From Branchipolynoe longqiensis (lineage: Eukaryota; Annelida; Polychaeta; Phyllodocida; Polynoidae), in NCBI GenBank assembly GCA_030323885.1, contig CM059203.1, positions 4,836,001-4,900,000 of the forward strand: a DNA stretch of 64,000 bases. The letters are read 5' to 3'. Positions 11,446-22,216 of this stretch are shown here, piece after piece (within the stretch, counting starts at the first letter, position 1; each line of letters starts with the position of its first letter). The notes under the pieces were generated by a model. It was given only the letters and a program-made list of their open reading frames with translations, was not told where the DNA came from and made no database searches. Made by a program: the position numbers and the translations under genes.

Positions 11446-12011
11446 CAACAACCAAACCGTTGCATGTAAATGTACCTCATACCTGATTTAATGTACCTCA
11501 TACTCATTACTTATTGCATTGTGCGCACTTTAATTTCAGATCTACTCATAAGTGTTGTACTTCTGCTTTCTCCTTTTTTCATGCAAAACATTACATAAAT
11601 GATACATGATATATAAATATCAGCTTGTATGTACACTGATCATGTGGAAATAAATAAAGCTTAATCTTAATCTTACTTCACACTTTAATGACTATATAAA
11701 CCATGTACAAATAGTTGTGTAAATACCTAAATACCTGTAACACTTGCAGTCGGAAGACCAGTGCTACGGCACTGACAAAAGATATATATGAATAAAATAG
11801 ACGAGATCACCGTTCTGACTGCGCATGCGCTGAAAACGGCGCTAGCAGCAAAGTATAGGCATATGGCCATTGAGATTGCCGATACGCGCAGGCCAAAACT
11901 TCAATTTTATTCAAAATTAACAAAAATACATAACAATTTGGCACAAACATGGATGGATGGATGCAATATAATAATATAATGAATAAGTTTAAGTCACAAC
12001 TCTCCATAATT

Positions 12012-12134
12012 CAATAACGCGAAAGCAAAGTATGTAAAGTGGTAATTAAGAGTTTTATTGTCTTAATGACTCGAAGTATCTCATAGTTATATTGTCTTGT
12101 TCAGTCAATCATCGTAACATGTCGGCTACCAGGA
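12012..12134 (-). repeat. E1 split direct repeat A1
   Basis: Starts CAATAACGCGAAAGC directly after the target AATT and is nearly identical to 12411-12533. Both copies end at GTCGGCTACCAGGA. Confidence 0.9.
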
Positions 12135-12410
12135 TGGTCAGCCCTACCGCCTCTTGGTCTTCCAGATGGGAGGGTGGGACGGCTGAGAAAAGGTGAGACA
12201 GCTCCATGCACCACACAGGTTCGGATACTGTGGAGAAGTGAGTAGGTCGGCCCGCCTCCACATGGTGGTGGCTGGAGTTTTGATTAGATGGCGTGGGGGT
12301 GCTGAGTTCGGTCCCTACCCGCAAGGCGGCGCCAGGGGAGAGCGTCGGGATGTTTTGGTACATGCTTTCGCGCCCCAAATTATCCATGTTGGCTTCAACA
12401 TGTGGCAATT
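12135..12410 (-). repeat. E1 split direct repeat B1 with terminal palindrome
   Basis: From about 12183 it matches B2 (20115-20338). It ends with the hairpin CATGTTG-GCTT-CAACATG, then TGGCAATT, directly joined to A2. The B1/A2 join is what a circular intermediate junction would look like. Confidence 0.88.
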
Positions 12411-12533
12411 CAATAACGCGAAAGCAAAGTATGTAAAGTGGTAATTAAGAGTTATATTGTCTGAATGACTCGAAGTATCTCACAGTTATATTGTCTTGTT
12501 CAGTCTATCATCGTAACATGTCGGCTACCAGGA
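12411..12533 (-). repeat. E1 split direct repeat A2
   Basis: Second copy of A, abutting the 3' end of the recombinase reading frame. Confidence 0.9.
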
Positions 12534-13508
12534 CGCTGAACCAAAAATAGAGGAGAGCGTCCTGGGAGCCGACACCACGACGTCCCGGGGCACATAGGTG
12601 TAGACCGCATGGGAGGACCAAGTGCTTGTATTTTGTTTAGGGTTGAGCCTGCCAGGGCACAGGCCTGGGAACCGCCCCTCCGCAGGCTGTGGAGCGTGAA
12701 AGCGTGCGGTGAGGGGTGGGCGGCCGCCCACAGGGCAAGTCTGATAACGGCAGTCAGTGAGGCTGCTCGGAGGGGTGCACCCGAAGTTGTCACGAAGGCA
12801 GGGCCCTTCTGGTACAGGTTACCCTGGCTGGCATAAGAGAGCCAGGCCTGGACAGGGCAACATGGTGATCCCGGAATTGCCGGCACGGTGATGTTAATGG
12901 GCGGGCCCGACCACCAACGGGTCTTGGTGGAAATGACCCCGACGTTAAGGCCACCCGTGGTGATGGTGACATCGCATGCACGGAGTGCATGGCTCTGGGT
13001 TGTGGCAGGGTCAGATTCCAGGAGGTTCGACTGCCTCAGTAAGGTGAAATACCCGATTAGGAGGCTAGCGGTCAGGACCCTGGCGTTGGGACCCGCGGAC
13101 CGCAGATAGTGGACAATGTTATTGATGTCAGTTGGTGTTAGCGGCGGTGCCCAGCACGCATTGTGCGTCATCATGCGCCATCATGCGCTGGACTCCCCTC
13201 TTGGCCAGCGTCACGGGGTAAGAGTCGAAGTCCGCCGTGTTTGCCCCAAACGTTCTCAGGAGTGTACGAGTGTGGCTGAGGTAATTCAAGGCAGCGCCGG
13301 TCATGGCCAGGGTCTCGGATAGATGCCGTATGTATGATAGTATGTCGAACTGCATTGGGGCGAGTGGGAGTGCCCGATGGTGCCTCATGTACCGGATGTA
13401 GGTCGTCGGCAGGTTTTTGTTGGGCACTGTGCCGGGTGCGAGGCCGGCCGCGATCAGGTCAAGTAGGCATGCGTGGTGTGCGTCCGTGTAATCTGGGAAG
13501 AGAGGCAA
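12500..13508 (-). pseudogene. E1 tyrosine recombinase (frameshifted)
   Basis: The enzyme would join the retroelement circle to its target by site-specific recombination. Two overlapping frames cover it. 13508-13128 encodes the N-terminal core-binding part (YIRYMRHHRALP, LAKRGVQRMM). 13174-12500 encodes the catalytic part, with LLRQSNLL (first Arg), STKTRWW (Lys) and LHSLRRGGSQACA (His-x-x-Arg). The nucleophile motif VYTYVPRDV is present but in another frame (12525-12731), so at least two frameshifts (near 13170 and 12620) disable it. E2 (44086-45057) has the uninterrupted version. Confidence 0.88.
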
Positions 13509-13533
13509 AAGAGATGGTATGATTCCCAGATTT

Positions 13534-15358
13534 TTACAGGGTCGGAGATAGTGCCTGATCGTGGTCAGGGTATACTCGTATTAGGCTGTACTGTGCGAGG
13601 ATGAGGGAAGTCCTGTCCGCCGCCCCCGGATCGAACCCCATTCGGCTCAGGCCATCAGCCAGGATCAGTTCCTTGCCCGCTTTGTGGTGCACGACTATGT
13701 CACAGCTTGCGTGCGCCGCGAACAGCCATAGTTCGCATGCGCAGGCACATAGTACCTGATCCCTTCCGGTGCCGTTGGTGAGCACCTGCTGTGAGGTGGT
13801 ATTGTCTGTATTGACGTGGATGGTGTAGTTTTACGGGTTCGCCGGTGCGAGGGCTTTGATGGCAACTATCAGGTTGACCGTCTCCAGCTGTGCGATGTCA
13901 GGGTAGCGGTCAGTGTGTTCGCTGGTGTAGTCCATGGTGAAATAGTGTGTGGGTGAGTGGGCTCCGCCCCCCCCCCCCCTGATTGATGAGTCGCACTCAA
14001 TCACCCAGGGTTCCCTCGGGCGGTCCTGTATCAGTACCAGTCTGTTAGTCGCCCGGGCATATTGGTGGAACCAGGCAATGTCCATGAGCAGCTCGACCGG
14101 GACCTGGTCCCTGCCTCTGAAGGGGGCATCTCGCAGTGCTTTTAGGATCCTCCCGATGAAGCGCTTGCCAGGCCGGACACATTTTGCTATATGCTGTAGG
14201 CGGCCTAGCATTCGCTGCATCTCCCACCTGGAGGCGAGCCTGCCACTGTTCCATGCCCTGCACTCCTGCAGCACATCCTCCAGTTTGTCCTCCGGTATCT
14301 CGACCCTCATGTCGGTGGTGGAGATTTTAAATCCGAGCCACTCAAGTTGGTTTGTAGGAGGAATGCATTTCGGTTTTGAGAGTGCAAGGCCGAGCTCACC
14401 GGTAATTCTCATCATGTCGTCATATGCCTTCGATGCCTCGGCCTCGGTCCTGGCCACCCCAACGAAATCGTCAAGATAGCACAGGACATGGTGGCCTCGC
14501 TGTCTCATGAGGTACACTACCACCGCTGTGGTTCTGGCGCATGCGAGGGACGAGGCGCGGCAGCCGAAAGGGGGTGCAGCATCGATATAGTACTTCCCAT
14601 CGACCTGTATTCCCAGCAGGGGGAGGAGAGAGGGCAGGTCCTCAATTGCCTGTACCCCTTGCTAGATCCGCCCCCCACAGGTGGCAACCTGTGCCAAGGC
14701 GGGCCACCTCGGCAGCAAGGTCCATGATCCTGGGCAGGGTATAGGTTAAGGGCTGTCCTTGATATTGTGCGTGCCTGATGCCCGCGTTGATGCTGGCCCC
14801 GGCTGGGTAGCTGAGGTCAACTATCACCCTCCGTTCGTCGGAGTTCCGTTTCTCCCTGGTCATCATCGGGCTCACCTGTGTACATGGGTGGAATGTTGGT
14901 GCAACAAATGGCCCGATGAGTGCTCGATATTTGAGCTCGCGGGCGACGTACTTCCGTATGTGGTCAGAGTGATCCTGTGACTCGACGTGGTTGGAAGTGG
15001 CTGGCACTGACGGTAAGTCGGCTGAGTAGTCGACCGGCCAGCCAAATTCCAGGTAGTCGACGAGATGGGTGTCATGGTAGTCGACCAGTAGGCGTCGCCA
15101 CATAGGGATGATATGCGCTGAGGGAACTGGTAGTCTCAATCCAATATGATTTGGGAGGGCAGAGTCCCTTATGGCATCATACAGTTTCATGTAGCCTTTG
15201 TTGTTGGCCCATAGCTTCTGTATGGTGTATGGCAATATCTCCTGTAGTTTGTGGCGATAAGTTGTCGGTGTGTGTGGTGGGTTGTACAGAACTACCGCGG
15301 TGGTATTACCATCGTTAAGTATCTCATCGATGTCGTCTGCTGGTGTATCTAGCAGCAA
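13534..15358 (-). pseudogene. E1 reverse transcriptase-RNase H (frameshifts and stop)
   Basis: DIRS/Ngaro-like polyprotein. 15358-14642 encodes the N-terminal part and fingers (LEFGWPVDYSADLP, RRVIVDLSYPAGASINAGI) and ends at a one-base frameshift just after DLARG. 14523-13831 carries the catalytic LCYLDDFVG box, the thumb (LEWLGFKI) and the first RNase H Asp region (VIECDSSIRG). A TAA stop at 13831-13833 separates it from the RNase H C-terminus (13785-13534; HHKAGKELILADGLSR). Between 14642 and 14523 the palm is in yet another frame. E3 shows the same palm uninterrupted. Confidence 0.88.
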
Positions 15359-15912
15359 GTAATCGGGGGGGGGGGCCTGTTGTCATAGTATGCCGTGACA
15401 CTGGCTGCACTTGCTGTGGCGGCTGTGTTGGGGCGATGACCATCTATGTTGTCATTAACAATGTTAGTGAGGTTGTTTACGCTACCTGTGGTGCCCCCTG
15501 CAGTTGGGTGGTGGCTGTCATGGCCACAGCTGGGCCGTTGAGATGGTGTGTGGCGTTGGCGGCTGGTGTCGCCATGTTCTGGGTGCGGGGCTGGTTCCCG
15601 GCAGGTTGGTGGCCGGTGGCAAGATGGCGGCGGGGCTCCGCTGCCGGGGCCCCGCCGCCGGTGGCACCATGTAGTGTATCTGGCGAGAGACAAGGATGTA
15701 AAGAATGTGCGGGGTGTGTTGCATATTTACCGGTGGCTTCCCTGGGGGCTGGCCCGGGTAGGCAAGATGGTGGCTGACCTCGATTGCTGGCGGTCGTGCC
15801 ACATGGTCTGCGTGCGTTGTGGGCGGCGGTGTCGGTCCCCGCTCATTGGCACCCCCGCGCCTGGCGTGGCGGGGCGGTGTAGGTGGGTGGGGTGTGGCTT
15901 GCCCGTGAAAGG
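15359..15912 (-). pseudogene. E1 proline-rich linker / gag C-terminal region
   Basis: The minus-strand frame 15949-15518 is rich in Pro, His and Ala. Its residues TFHG at the insertion site are in frame with TFHG on the far side (18386), so the gag-side reading frame was continuous before the non-LTR insertion. No conserved domain was recognised. Confidence 0.6.
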
Positions 15913-15913
15913 T
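15902..15913. repeat. 12-bp target-site duplication, left copy
   Basis: CCCGTGAAAGGT, identical to 18375-18386. Confidence 0.95.
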
Positions 15914-18374
15914 TTGATTGGTGGTTTCTTTACGCCGTGTCGGCAGCATAGGCCATATTCACGGCGAGAATTGTTTGTTTTTTATTCAACCATCGCCTTT
16001 ACATATAATGTAAAAGCATACAATCAGTTAGGTGTCAATAGACACTTATTAATTTTTAAAAGCACAAAATCATATAATTAAATAAAATAGATGAGAGAAT
16101 TAATTAATAAAAATTGTTTTAATGAATTATATGAATTATATGAGGCGGTACAGACCAGCTGCCCTCAAAAAAGCTAAAATGTCTTCTTGTTTAACTTTGG
16201 TAAAAAGGTCATGCATGCTGTTTGCAGTGTAAAATTGTTGGCGCAGTGCCATAAAATCAACACAGTTTAATAAAATGTGCTTGACTGTCAGTGGGGACTG
16301 ACATCCAATACATTCAGGGGGAGGGTCCCCCTTGAGCAGGAAAACATGTGTTAGCCACGAGTGGCCAATACGGCATCGGCTAAGGACCACTTGGTCCCGC
16401 CGACCCCCCACATGAGAATGTGGTGGTTTTCCCACATATGGTTCAATTTCTTTAAGTTTATTAATGTTTTCATTCCACTCATGTTGCCATTTGGATTTGA
16501 TGTGGGTGGCTATTAGTGGTTTCAGATCAGAGTGGGGTATCAGACACGGCTCAACATCATAGTTCAGAGCCTCCTTCGCAGCCCGATCAGCTCGTTCGTT
16601 TCCCTGGATGCCGGCATGGCCAGGCACCCAACACAAGTGAATGTCATATCCATCTGTTGCTAGCTGGTTCATTTTGTAAATGACCTTTGCCACGAAAGGG
16701 TGGTCCGTTTTTAGCCCAGCAATAGCTTGCAGGCAGGAGAACGAATCGCTGTATATTACATATTTAGTGTGGTTGGATAGTTCAATGACTTCCAATGCGA
16801 GAAGGAGTGCTCGGGCTTCCGCCGTAAAGATCGAGCTCTGATCGGGCATGCGAACGCCAAATTTCTTGCCCTGGCAAACTCCAGCAGCAGCTGCCCGGCT
16901 TAGGTCTTTGGAACCATCGGTAAACATGGAGAAGTGGTCTTCAAACTGGCCTTGAATCTCTGCGTACAGTCGTTGATACTCAAGTGGATGTGTCCCAGAC
17001 TTCCTCAGTTCCGTGAGTCGGAGGATAACCGATGGCTTCCTCAGCGACCACGGGGGATGTTCTGGGACCTGGGTATCCTCCAATACATCCAAATCCAAGT
17101 ACAAAGCCTCCAAATGAGGTTTCATCCGGAGCCCCAGGGGCCGAATGAAATTTGGCTTGGCTTCATACTTGGAGTCGTTGTGTGTCTCAAAAACACAACT
17201 GTACGCAGGATTCAATGCCTTTGTTTTTAATTTGACAACATATTGCATGGCCAGTTTGGTTCTCCTAGTGTCAAGTGATGGTTCGTTGGCTTCGACGTAT
17301 AGGCTCTGAACTGGAGAGGTGCGAAAGGCACCAATGGCCAAACGCAGCCCCTGATGATGCACCGTGTCCAGCAGCCCAATATACGACTTCCTTGCGGAGC
17401 CGTATACTATGCTGCCGTAGTCTAGCCGTGACCGAACTAGGGTTCGGTACACAGCGAGCAGAACATCTCTGTCCGCTCCCCAATCTGAACTGGACAACAC
17501 CCTCAGAACGTCTAGCGCTTTCAGGCATCGCGTCTTGAGGTACTTGATATGAGGCACGAAAGACAGCCTCGTGTCAAAAGTGAGACCCAAAAATTTGGTT
17601 TCTTTGACTACTTTTATGGGATCCCCATCGAGGGTCAGCTCTGGCTCTGCATGCACTCTGCGCAACTGGCAGAAGTGCATGCAGACTGTCTTGGCCTTGG
17701 AAAATCTGAATCCATTCAGAACTGACCATCGGCGAATCCCATCTATACACAATTGAAGCTGTCTCTCAATGACATTCATACCAGTACCTCTATAATACAA
17801 AACAAAATCGTCCACGAAAAGACTACAGGAGACCCCCCTTTTAACGGCGGCAGCAATACCGTTGACCTTGACTCCAAAAAGAGTCACTGCCAGTATGCTG
17901 CCTTGGGGTACTCCCAATTCCTGCGAGTGCAGAGTAGAATATGTAGTCTTGACGCGGACGCGAAAATGCCTGAGCGCCAGAAAATTCTTGATAAAATTTG
18001 GCAGGCGACCACGAAGGCCGATCGCATGGAGATCCTCCATAATGCCATGCTGCCACGTTGTGTCATAGGCTTTTTCGAGATCGAAAAAGACAGCCACAAC
18101 GTGCTCCTTCTTAAGGAAGGCATCTCTTATGAAGGTCTCCATGCGAACCAAATGGTCGAGGGTGCTGCGGCCTCGTCTAAAGCCACATTGGAGGTCGGAC
18201 AAGTGGTGCCCTGACTCCAGTAGCCAGACGAGGCGTTTATTAACCATACGCTCCATGGTTTTACAGATGCAGCTTGTGAGGGCTATAGGACGGTAATTGT
18301 TAGCTTCACTCTTGTCTTTACCAGGTTTGGGAATCGGTATTACCGTCGCCTCCCGCCAAGAGGCGGGGACGACA
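15914..18374 (-). mobile_element. 5'-truncated I/Nimb-like non-LTR retrotransposon nested in E1
   Basis: It is bounded by the perfect 12-bp duplication CCCGTGAAAGGT. The 3' UTR (16135-15914) ends in TTGATTGG-type sequence; sister 3' ends at 27960-28027 and 39291-39690 have longer (TGAT) tails. 5' truncation starts just inside the RT domain, typical of target-primed reverse transcription. RT and RNase H remain open, so the insertion is young relative to E1. Confidence 0.93.
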
Positions 18375-18583
18375 CCCGTGAAAGGTGGTGGCAGGGAAGT
18401 CGGTGGCTCCCCCTGGTGCAACATTTGTACAGGAGCAGGAGTATGAGCCAACGCTCGCAACATGTGAAAGTAGGTCAGCAATGTTATGGTGAGTAAGGCT
18501 TTCATCAGTTTCACAGAAATTGGGAACAGAATCAGTGTCAGTATCAAAATATTCAACCGCACCAACCTCGCTTTCTGTACCAA
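16136..18583 (-). CDS. RT-RNase H ORF of the nested non-LTR element
   Basis: About 745 codons belong to the element (18374-16136). The first ~70 codons up to 18583 are E1 sequence read out of its normal frame, so the 815-codon frame is a chance fusion. RT motifs: VIPIPKPGKD, NNYRPIALTS, QCGFRRGRSTLDHL, FFDLEKAYDT, GVPQGSILAVTLF and the catalytic SLFVDDFVLY (FVDD instead of YxDD), then KTKFLGLTF-like thumb. RNase H follows with FTDGSKD, TAEARALLLALE, YSDSFSCLQAI and VPGHAGIQGNERAD, giving the D-E-D-D set. A C-terminal Cys/His stretch (CRIGHSWLTH, CIGCQSP, HILLNC) is usual in I-clade and jockey-like proteins. The endonuclease and ORF1 are missing. Confidence 0.93.
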   Translation of the reverse strand: MVQKARLVRLNILILTLILFPISVKLMKALLTITLLTYFHMLRALAHTPAPVQMLHQGEPPTSLPPPFTGVVPASWREATVIPIPKPGKDKSEANNYRPIALTSCICKTMERMVNKRLVWLLESGHHLSDLQCGFRRGRSTLDHLVRMETFIRDAFLKKEHVVAVFFDLEKAYDTTWQHGIMEDLHAIGLRGRLPNFIKNFLALRHFRVRVKTTYSTLHSQELGVPQGSILAVTLFGVKVNGIAAAVKRGVSCSLFVDDFVLYYRGTGMNVIERQLQLCIDGIRRWSVLNGFRFSKAKTVCMHFCQLRRVHAEPELTLDGDPIKVVKETKFLGLTFDTRLSFVPHIKYLKTRCLKALDVLRVLSSSDWGADRDVLLAVYRTLVRSRLDYGSIVYGSARKSYIGLLDTVHHQGLRLAIGAFRTSPVQSLYVEANEPSLDTRRTKLAMQYVVKLKTKALNPAYSCVFETHNDSKYEAKPNFIRPLGLRMKPHLEALYLDLDVLEDTQVPEHPPWSLRKPSVILRLTELRKSGTHPLEYQRLYAEIQGQFEDHFSMFTDGSKDLSRAAAAGVCQGKKFGVRMPDQSSIFTAEARALLLALEVIELSNHTKYVIYSDSFSCLQAIAGLKTDHPFVAKVIYKMNQLATDGYDIHLCWVPGHAGIQGNERADRAAKEALNYDVEPCLIPHSDLKPLIATHIKSKWQHEWNENINKLKEIEPYVGKPPHSHVGGRRDQVVLSRCRIGHSWLTHVFLLKGDPPPECIGCQSPLTVKHILLNCVDFMALRQQFYTANSMHDLFTKVKQEDILAFLRAAGLYRLI
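18375..18386. repeat. 12-bp target-site duplication, right copy
   Basis: CCCGTGAAAGGT, identical to 15902-15913. Confidence 0.95.
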
Positions 18584-20096
18584 CTACGTCGTCATCCCCC
18601 GGTTCGACGTCGCAGTCATGTAGTGTTTGAGGAGCAGTGATGGGCTCAAGAATTAGGTCAGCCCGGGCTGCACCGGGTGTGGTAACCGGTATCACTGGCT
18701 GGAGGGCTGCTACTGGTGTGGCTTCGCGGCCGTCTACCGAAAATCCTGGTCATTCCCATCATTCCCTTGATTTTTTCGCTCTAGGAAACGCTTTTTATTC
18801 TGGCACACCTTCTTCTGGTGGGGGTTGGCTTGGCATATTTGGACTCGCACCAAGCACAGAGGTGGCACTTCCGATCGGGGCTGAGCCCGTGTGACATTGT
18901 GAAGCCACAATCATTTCCCCAGTTTCATTGCTTACAGGGCGTGTCATCGGTCTCCTTACTATATTGGGGACGAGTGTAATCACTCTTGTTACACTGGGTG
19001 TTGCTCGCGGGCGTCTCGGGCAATCGTGAGGCACCGTCAGCATGGCCATTATGTGTGTTTTTTCGGCTAGCTAAGCACGCGCCTGCAATGCAGGCGTCGC
19101 GCTGGATGTCCTTAATGGCGTACTGGTCCACCCACCCATATGGGAGGCGGCCGTCAGCAATCATTGAGAATACAATCTCAGACCAGTTTCGGCACGTCGG
19201 CCAGTCCCAGGACGTGGCCATTATGGCTAGCTGATGCAAGTGCTCAAATAGGGGAGCTGGCCAGGAGGCGGGCAGGGTGCAGTCTTTGGTCATCATGCAC
19301 AGTGCAGCAAAATACTCTGCCATAGCGGCTTCCTCCATGTTTATTCGTACGTTTCTGTTACCTCTAATGACATAACGATGTGGGCCTAGTACATTATTAC
19401 CTCGCTTTTTTCCCAGGGCCGAACCTGCTGCCATGAGCAGCTCGTTGACGGCCTCAGTTCTCTAGGTGTCTTTCACCTCGGGTGGGATGACTAACTCATA
19501 GAATGGAGTCCTGGTGGATGGGAGCTCCGCCGCATCGTGGGGAAAGGAACAAACTCACAGTTTGTGTTGGCGTCGGTCTGCTTGGCGTAGTAGTGGGGTA
19601 GGCTGAGCGGGTGCGGTGCCACCATGGCCGCCTGAGCAGCAGCGGTGGTGGGGGTGGCCATGGCAGCTGGTGCGGCACATGCTTGGGCCAGTGGCATCGC
19701 ACATGGTGTGATCCGGTTGGTGGCTGGCGTCAGTGAGTTAGTCCTCCTCTGTTTGGCGGTGTTCTCGATAGAGTCAATGCGATCGTTCAGGCCATCGGTT
19801 AGCTTTGTCATATGGGCTTGCATTGCGGCCATTGCTGCGAGCACATCACAATTTTCGGCTCCGGGGTGACTCCGACTCCTGGTACGGGTACTGGTGGGGC
19901 TGCGGCGCCTCTTGCCTCCCATGCTGTCGCGCCGTTCCACGGTTCGGCTTGAACGAGCAGTGTGGTTCCCACTCCGGTCTGGACTATACGTCGGCATTAT
20001 AACCGACCTGGGTCGTCCTCTCGCTCTGGTTCTCGGCATGTTAGCTGCTTCAGTTGCAGAGCTTACACGCGCCTTCCTCGTGCGAGTAGCAGGCAT
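18387..20096 (-). pseudogene. E1 gag-like ORF (broken)
   Basis: Start MPATRTRK at 20096, shared with E2. The order of parts matches E2 and E3. An AT-hook-like ARGRPRSV is followed by a coiled-coil stretch (about 19860-19760). The core is in frame 19434-18925: GPHRYVIRG, AEYFAALC, IADGRLPYGW, QYAIKDIQRDA. The Cys/His motif (18924-18800) ends HLCAWC. Damage: a frameshift near 19540, a stop near 19464, and a TGA where the siblings have Trp in WNWG (about 18924). An acidic region follows at 18695-18387. Gag function is inferred from position and from the three-way comparison. Confidence 0.8.
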
Positions 20097-20114
20097 GATG
20101 TTGTGTGCTTACGG

Positions 20115-20338
20115 AGTGAGAAAAGGTGAGACAGCTCCACACACCATGCGGGTTTGGATGCTGCGAAGAAGTGAGCAGGTCGGTCCGGCTCCACGTGGTG
20201 GTGGCTGGAGTTTCGACTAGATGGCGTGGGGGTGCTGGGTTCGGTCCCTCCCCGTAAGGCGGTGCCAGGGGAGAGCGTCAGGATGTTTTGGTAGATGCTT
20301 TCATGCCCCGAATTGTACATGTTGATTTCAACATGGGT
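20115..20338 (-). repeat. E1 split direct repeat B2
   Basis: Matches B1 from GAGAAAAGGTGAGACAGCTCC onward. It ends with the palindrome CATGTTG-ATTT-CAACATG followed by GGTAATT. Confidence 0.88.
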
Positions 20339-20558
20339 AATTGAACTCGCAAGAAAGTACACCCTAATCTGGACACGACTACTGGCGCCATCTATAATTT
20401 CCTTCTGAATAATAAATGCTTGTCGACTGTGGGGCCATCTTCTGTAATTCTTCATAACGAGCTATGATGCAGTTTCATTCTAGACACTTCGACCAGAGCA
20501 TTTCGATCGATAGGATGGGTTCTCTGCTTTGGATTGTTGGCTTCAACATGTGGCAATT
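20339..20558 (-). repeat. extra terminal segment of the E1 insertion
   Basis: It lies between the end of B2 and the target flank. It starts AATTGAACTCGC and ends GTTGGCTTCAACATGTGGC, then AATT; the last ~20 bases are identical to the end of B1. It may be a remnant of an older solo repeat into whose AATT junction E1 integrated. Confidence 0.55.
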
Positions 20559-21130
20559 AAGCATTTTGAGCTAAGAAACACACAATTTCAGTCACATTAC
20601 AGGCTGATGTTTACATCACCATTGACTAGACATAAGTAATTCTTGTTCTAAATATTAAAATGTCAAATGTGTCAACAAAAACTTATTTCAAAGAAATATA
20701 TAATCAATATCTAATTAACCCTAACCATTTTCTAGTTCTATACATGTCATTAACCATAGGATATATATAAAAACATGAATAAAATATGTAAAACTGACTC
20801 TGGCTAGCCTATGGCTCTAACACTAGTCTGAGTGCCCAGATTTGTCTAAATCTAAATGCACATGGCATAAGATGTGCTGATTATATTGATGTAAGGGCAA
20901 TGCTGGATAACAGATTAATATCTTAATTTATTATATATATTTTTTTATTTAGTGTTCTATGTTTCAAACAAGAGCTGAGATGAGCTGAAACTAGGACATT
21001 TCATAGCTGCACCCAGTGTATTAGCATGTGCCATGTGCTTCTCGCAGGTATGTTTTGCTTTGATGCATCCCACAATGCACCACACCGCTGGAATGGCGAT
21101 GTAGTCTATTCAGGCTCCAATGTGCAATAA
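20559..21130. repeat. duplicated segment, copy 1 (right part)
   Basis: It aligns with 62384-62846 and, after an insertion in copy 2, with 63780-63870 (CATCCCACAATGCACC). Part (20880-21120) also matches 29815-30050 in reverse, so at least this end is itself an interspersed repeat. Confidence 0.7.
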
Positions 21131-21139
21131 AGCCCACAG

Positions 21140-22216
21140 GTGAATAATCAATGTCTAGTTAAGTTAAGCTGGAAACTACCCGAATAGAGTGGTTCCAGAT
21201 TCTTCCAATAGATGTCACTAGCTTAATTAGAGGGGTACAATACATGAAGAGAACAGCGGTGAAATTCCCCCCCCCCAAAATACAATATAGTTATCTTTAA
21301 AAAAATATATATTACAAGGATAAGAGCTTGAATCGTGTTGTGAGATGAATATCTGAATATAATCAGGCATATAACCACTCGGCAAATAAGGAAGAAGTCA
21401 GAGTTGGGCTGAGCCTATTTATTAATAGTTCTCTGGCAGGAGACTATACGCCTACCTATATATAAAAAAATAAAAATAAAAATAAAATCACAGACGAAGT
21501 GACAGACATACGGTCACATATTAGTACAATTGCGCGACGCAGGTGGCGCCCCATTCGCGCACACCTGCTCAAGGTGGGTGCGCGACTTCGAATACATTTA
21601 ATATCGAATGTTCAGTAATAAACAATATATATACAATATAACCTTGGATTCTGCTACGTTACATTATATTATTATAATCCATTATAATACACATAACCAC
21701 TCGGCAAATAAGGAAGAAGTCAGAGTTGGGCTGAGCCTATTTATTAATAGTTCTCTGGCAGGAGACTATACGCCAACCAGACCCCAAACCTGAGGGTCCC
21801 TCCAAACCAACTCTGACTCATACATATGCAGCCAACTTGGCTGCCACTCGCATATCATTCAAGATGCGTACCGAGAGGGGGGTTCTTAAATACCTGTACA
21901 CAGCATCACTTGTCCAATCGCCCCTTGTACGGATTTCTTCCAAATAGGCACCACACATAGATAGGTATGTACACCCACCCCTCCTAAGCGAGTGTGATGA
22001 TAATAATGTGATATCTAATCCACATAGTCCCCCAAACCGTTTTAGGGTTGCCTGATAAATTTCATATGATAATGGGAATACACATTATTATTTTTCCAAG
22101 CATTCTTTACAGACATATAGCATTTGAAATCATAGGCAGTCGGGGAATGTACCCGAATAAAGTGGTTCCTGATTCTGCCCATAGATGTTACTAGCTTAAC
22201 TGGTGGGGTCTATTGG
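21140..22216. mobile_element. MITE (CAATAGACCCC-type relative) with a ~720-bp insertion
   Basis: The outer parts 21140-21366 and 22090-22216 match the reverse complement of 29452-29803, including CCCGAATAGAGTGGTTCCAG and GTTACTAGCTTAACTGGTGG. Between them lies a foreign block. Confidence 0.6.
21367..22089. repeat. insertion with an 83-bp direct repeat
   Basis: The tract from ATAACCACTCGGCAAATAAGG to GGAGACTATACGCC occurs at 21369-21452 and again at 21692-21774, separated by about 240 bp. Direct repeats around a unique block recall LTRs or split direct repeats, but no coding sequence or palindromic end was found. Unclassified. Confidence 0.5.

Larger units (their letters stand above)
6441..12011. 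repeat. duplicated segment, copy 1 (left part)
   Basis: This segment aligns collinearly with 52955-62383. Landmarks: CTCAATCTGCACAAGATCAA at 6495/53013; ACTCGGGTAA, GAGTTGCTAGAATTTC at 6700/54075; TGCAAACCCGAGGCTGTAGG at 7098/58318; SINE-2, SINE-1 and SINE-3 in the same order (7315, 8040, 9582 against 58890, 59620, 60781); then the minisatellite. Shared embedded SINEs indicate duplication of genomic DNA after those insertions. Copy 1 resumes at 20559 after element E1. Confidence 0.8.
12012..20558 (-). mobile_element. E1: PAT/Ngaro-type tyrosine-recombinase retroelement with split direct repeats
   Basis: Read on the minus strand the order is B2 repeat, gag, [non-LTR insertion], linker, RT/RNase H, YR, then A2-B1-A1. 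The split direct repeats plus a YR domain define a PAT/Ngaro-like element; no methyltransferase or hydrolase domain was seen. Its limits are set by the unoccupied paralogous site near 62380: AATT at 12008-12011 and again at 20555-20558 flank the insertion, with no longer target duplication. Frameshifts and stops in every ORF make it non-autonomous now. Confidence 0.88.

Noticed and set aside
16136..18583. 815-codon ORF as a single ancestral gene
   Set aside because: The first ~70 codons lie outside the 12-bp target duplication and belong to E1 DNA read in a different frame.
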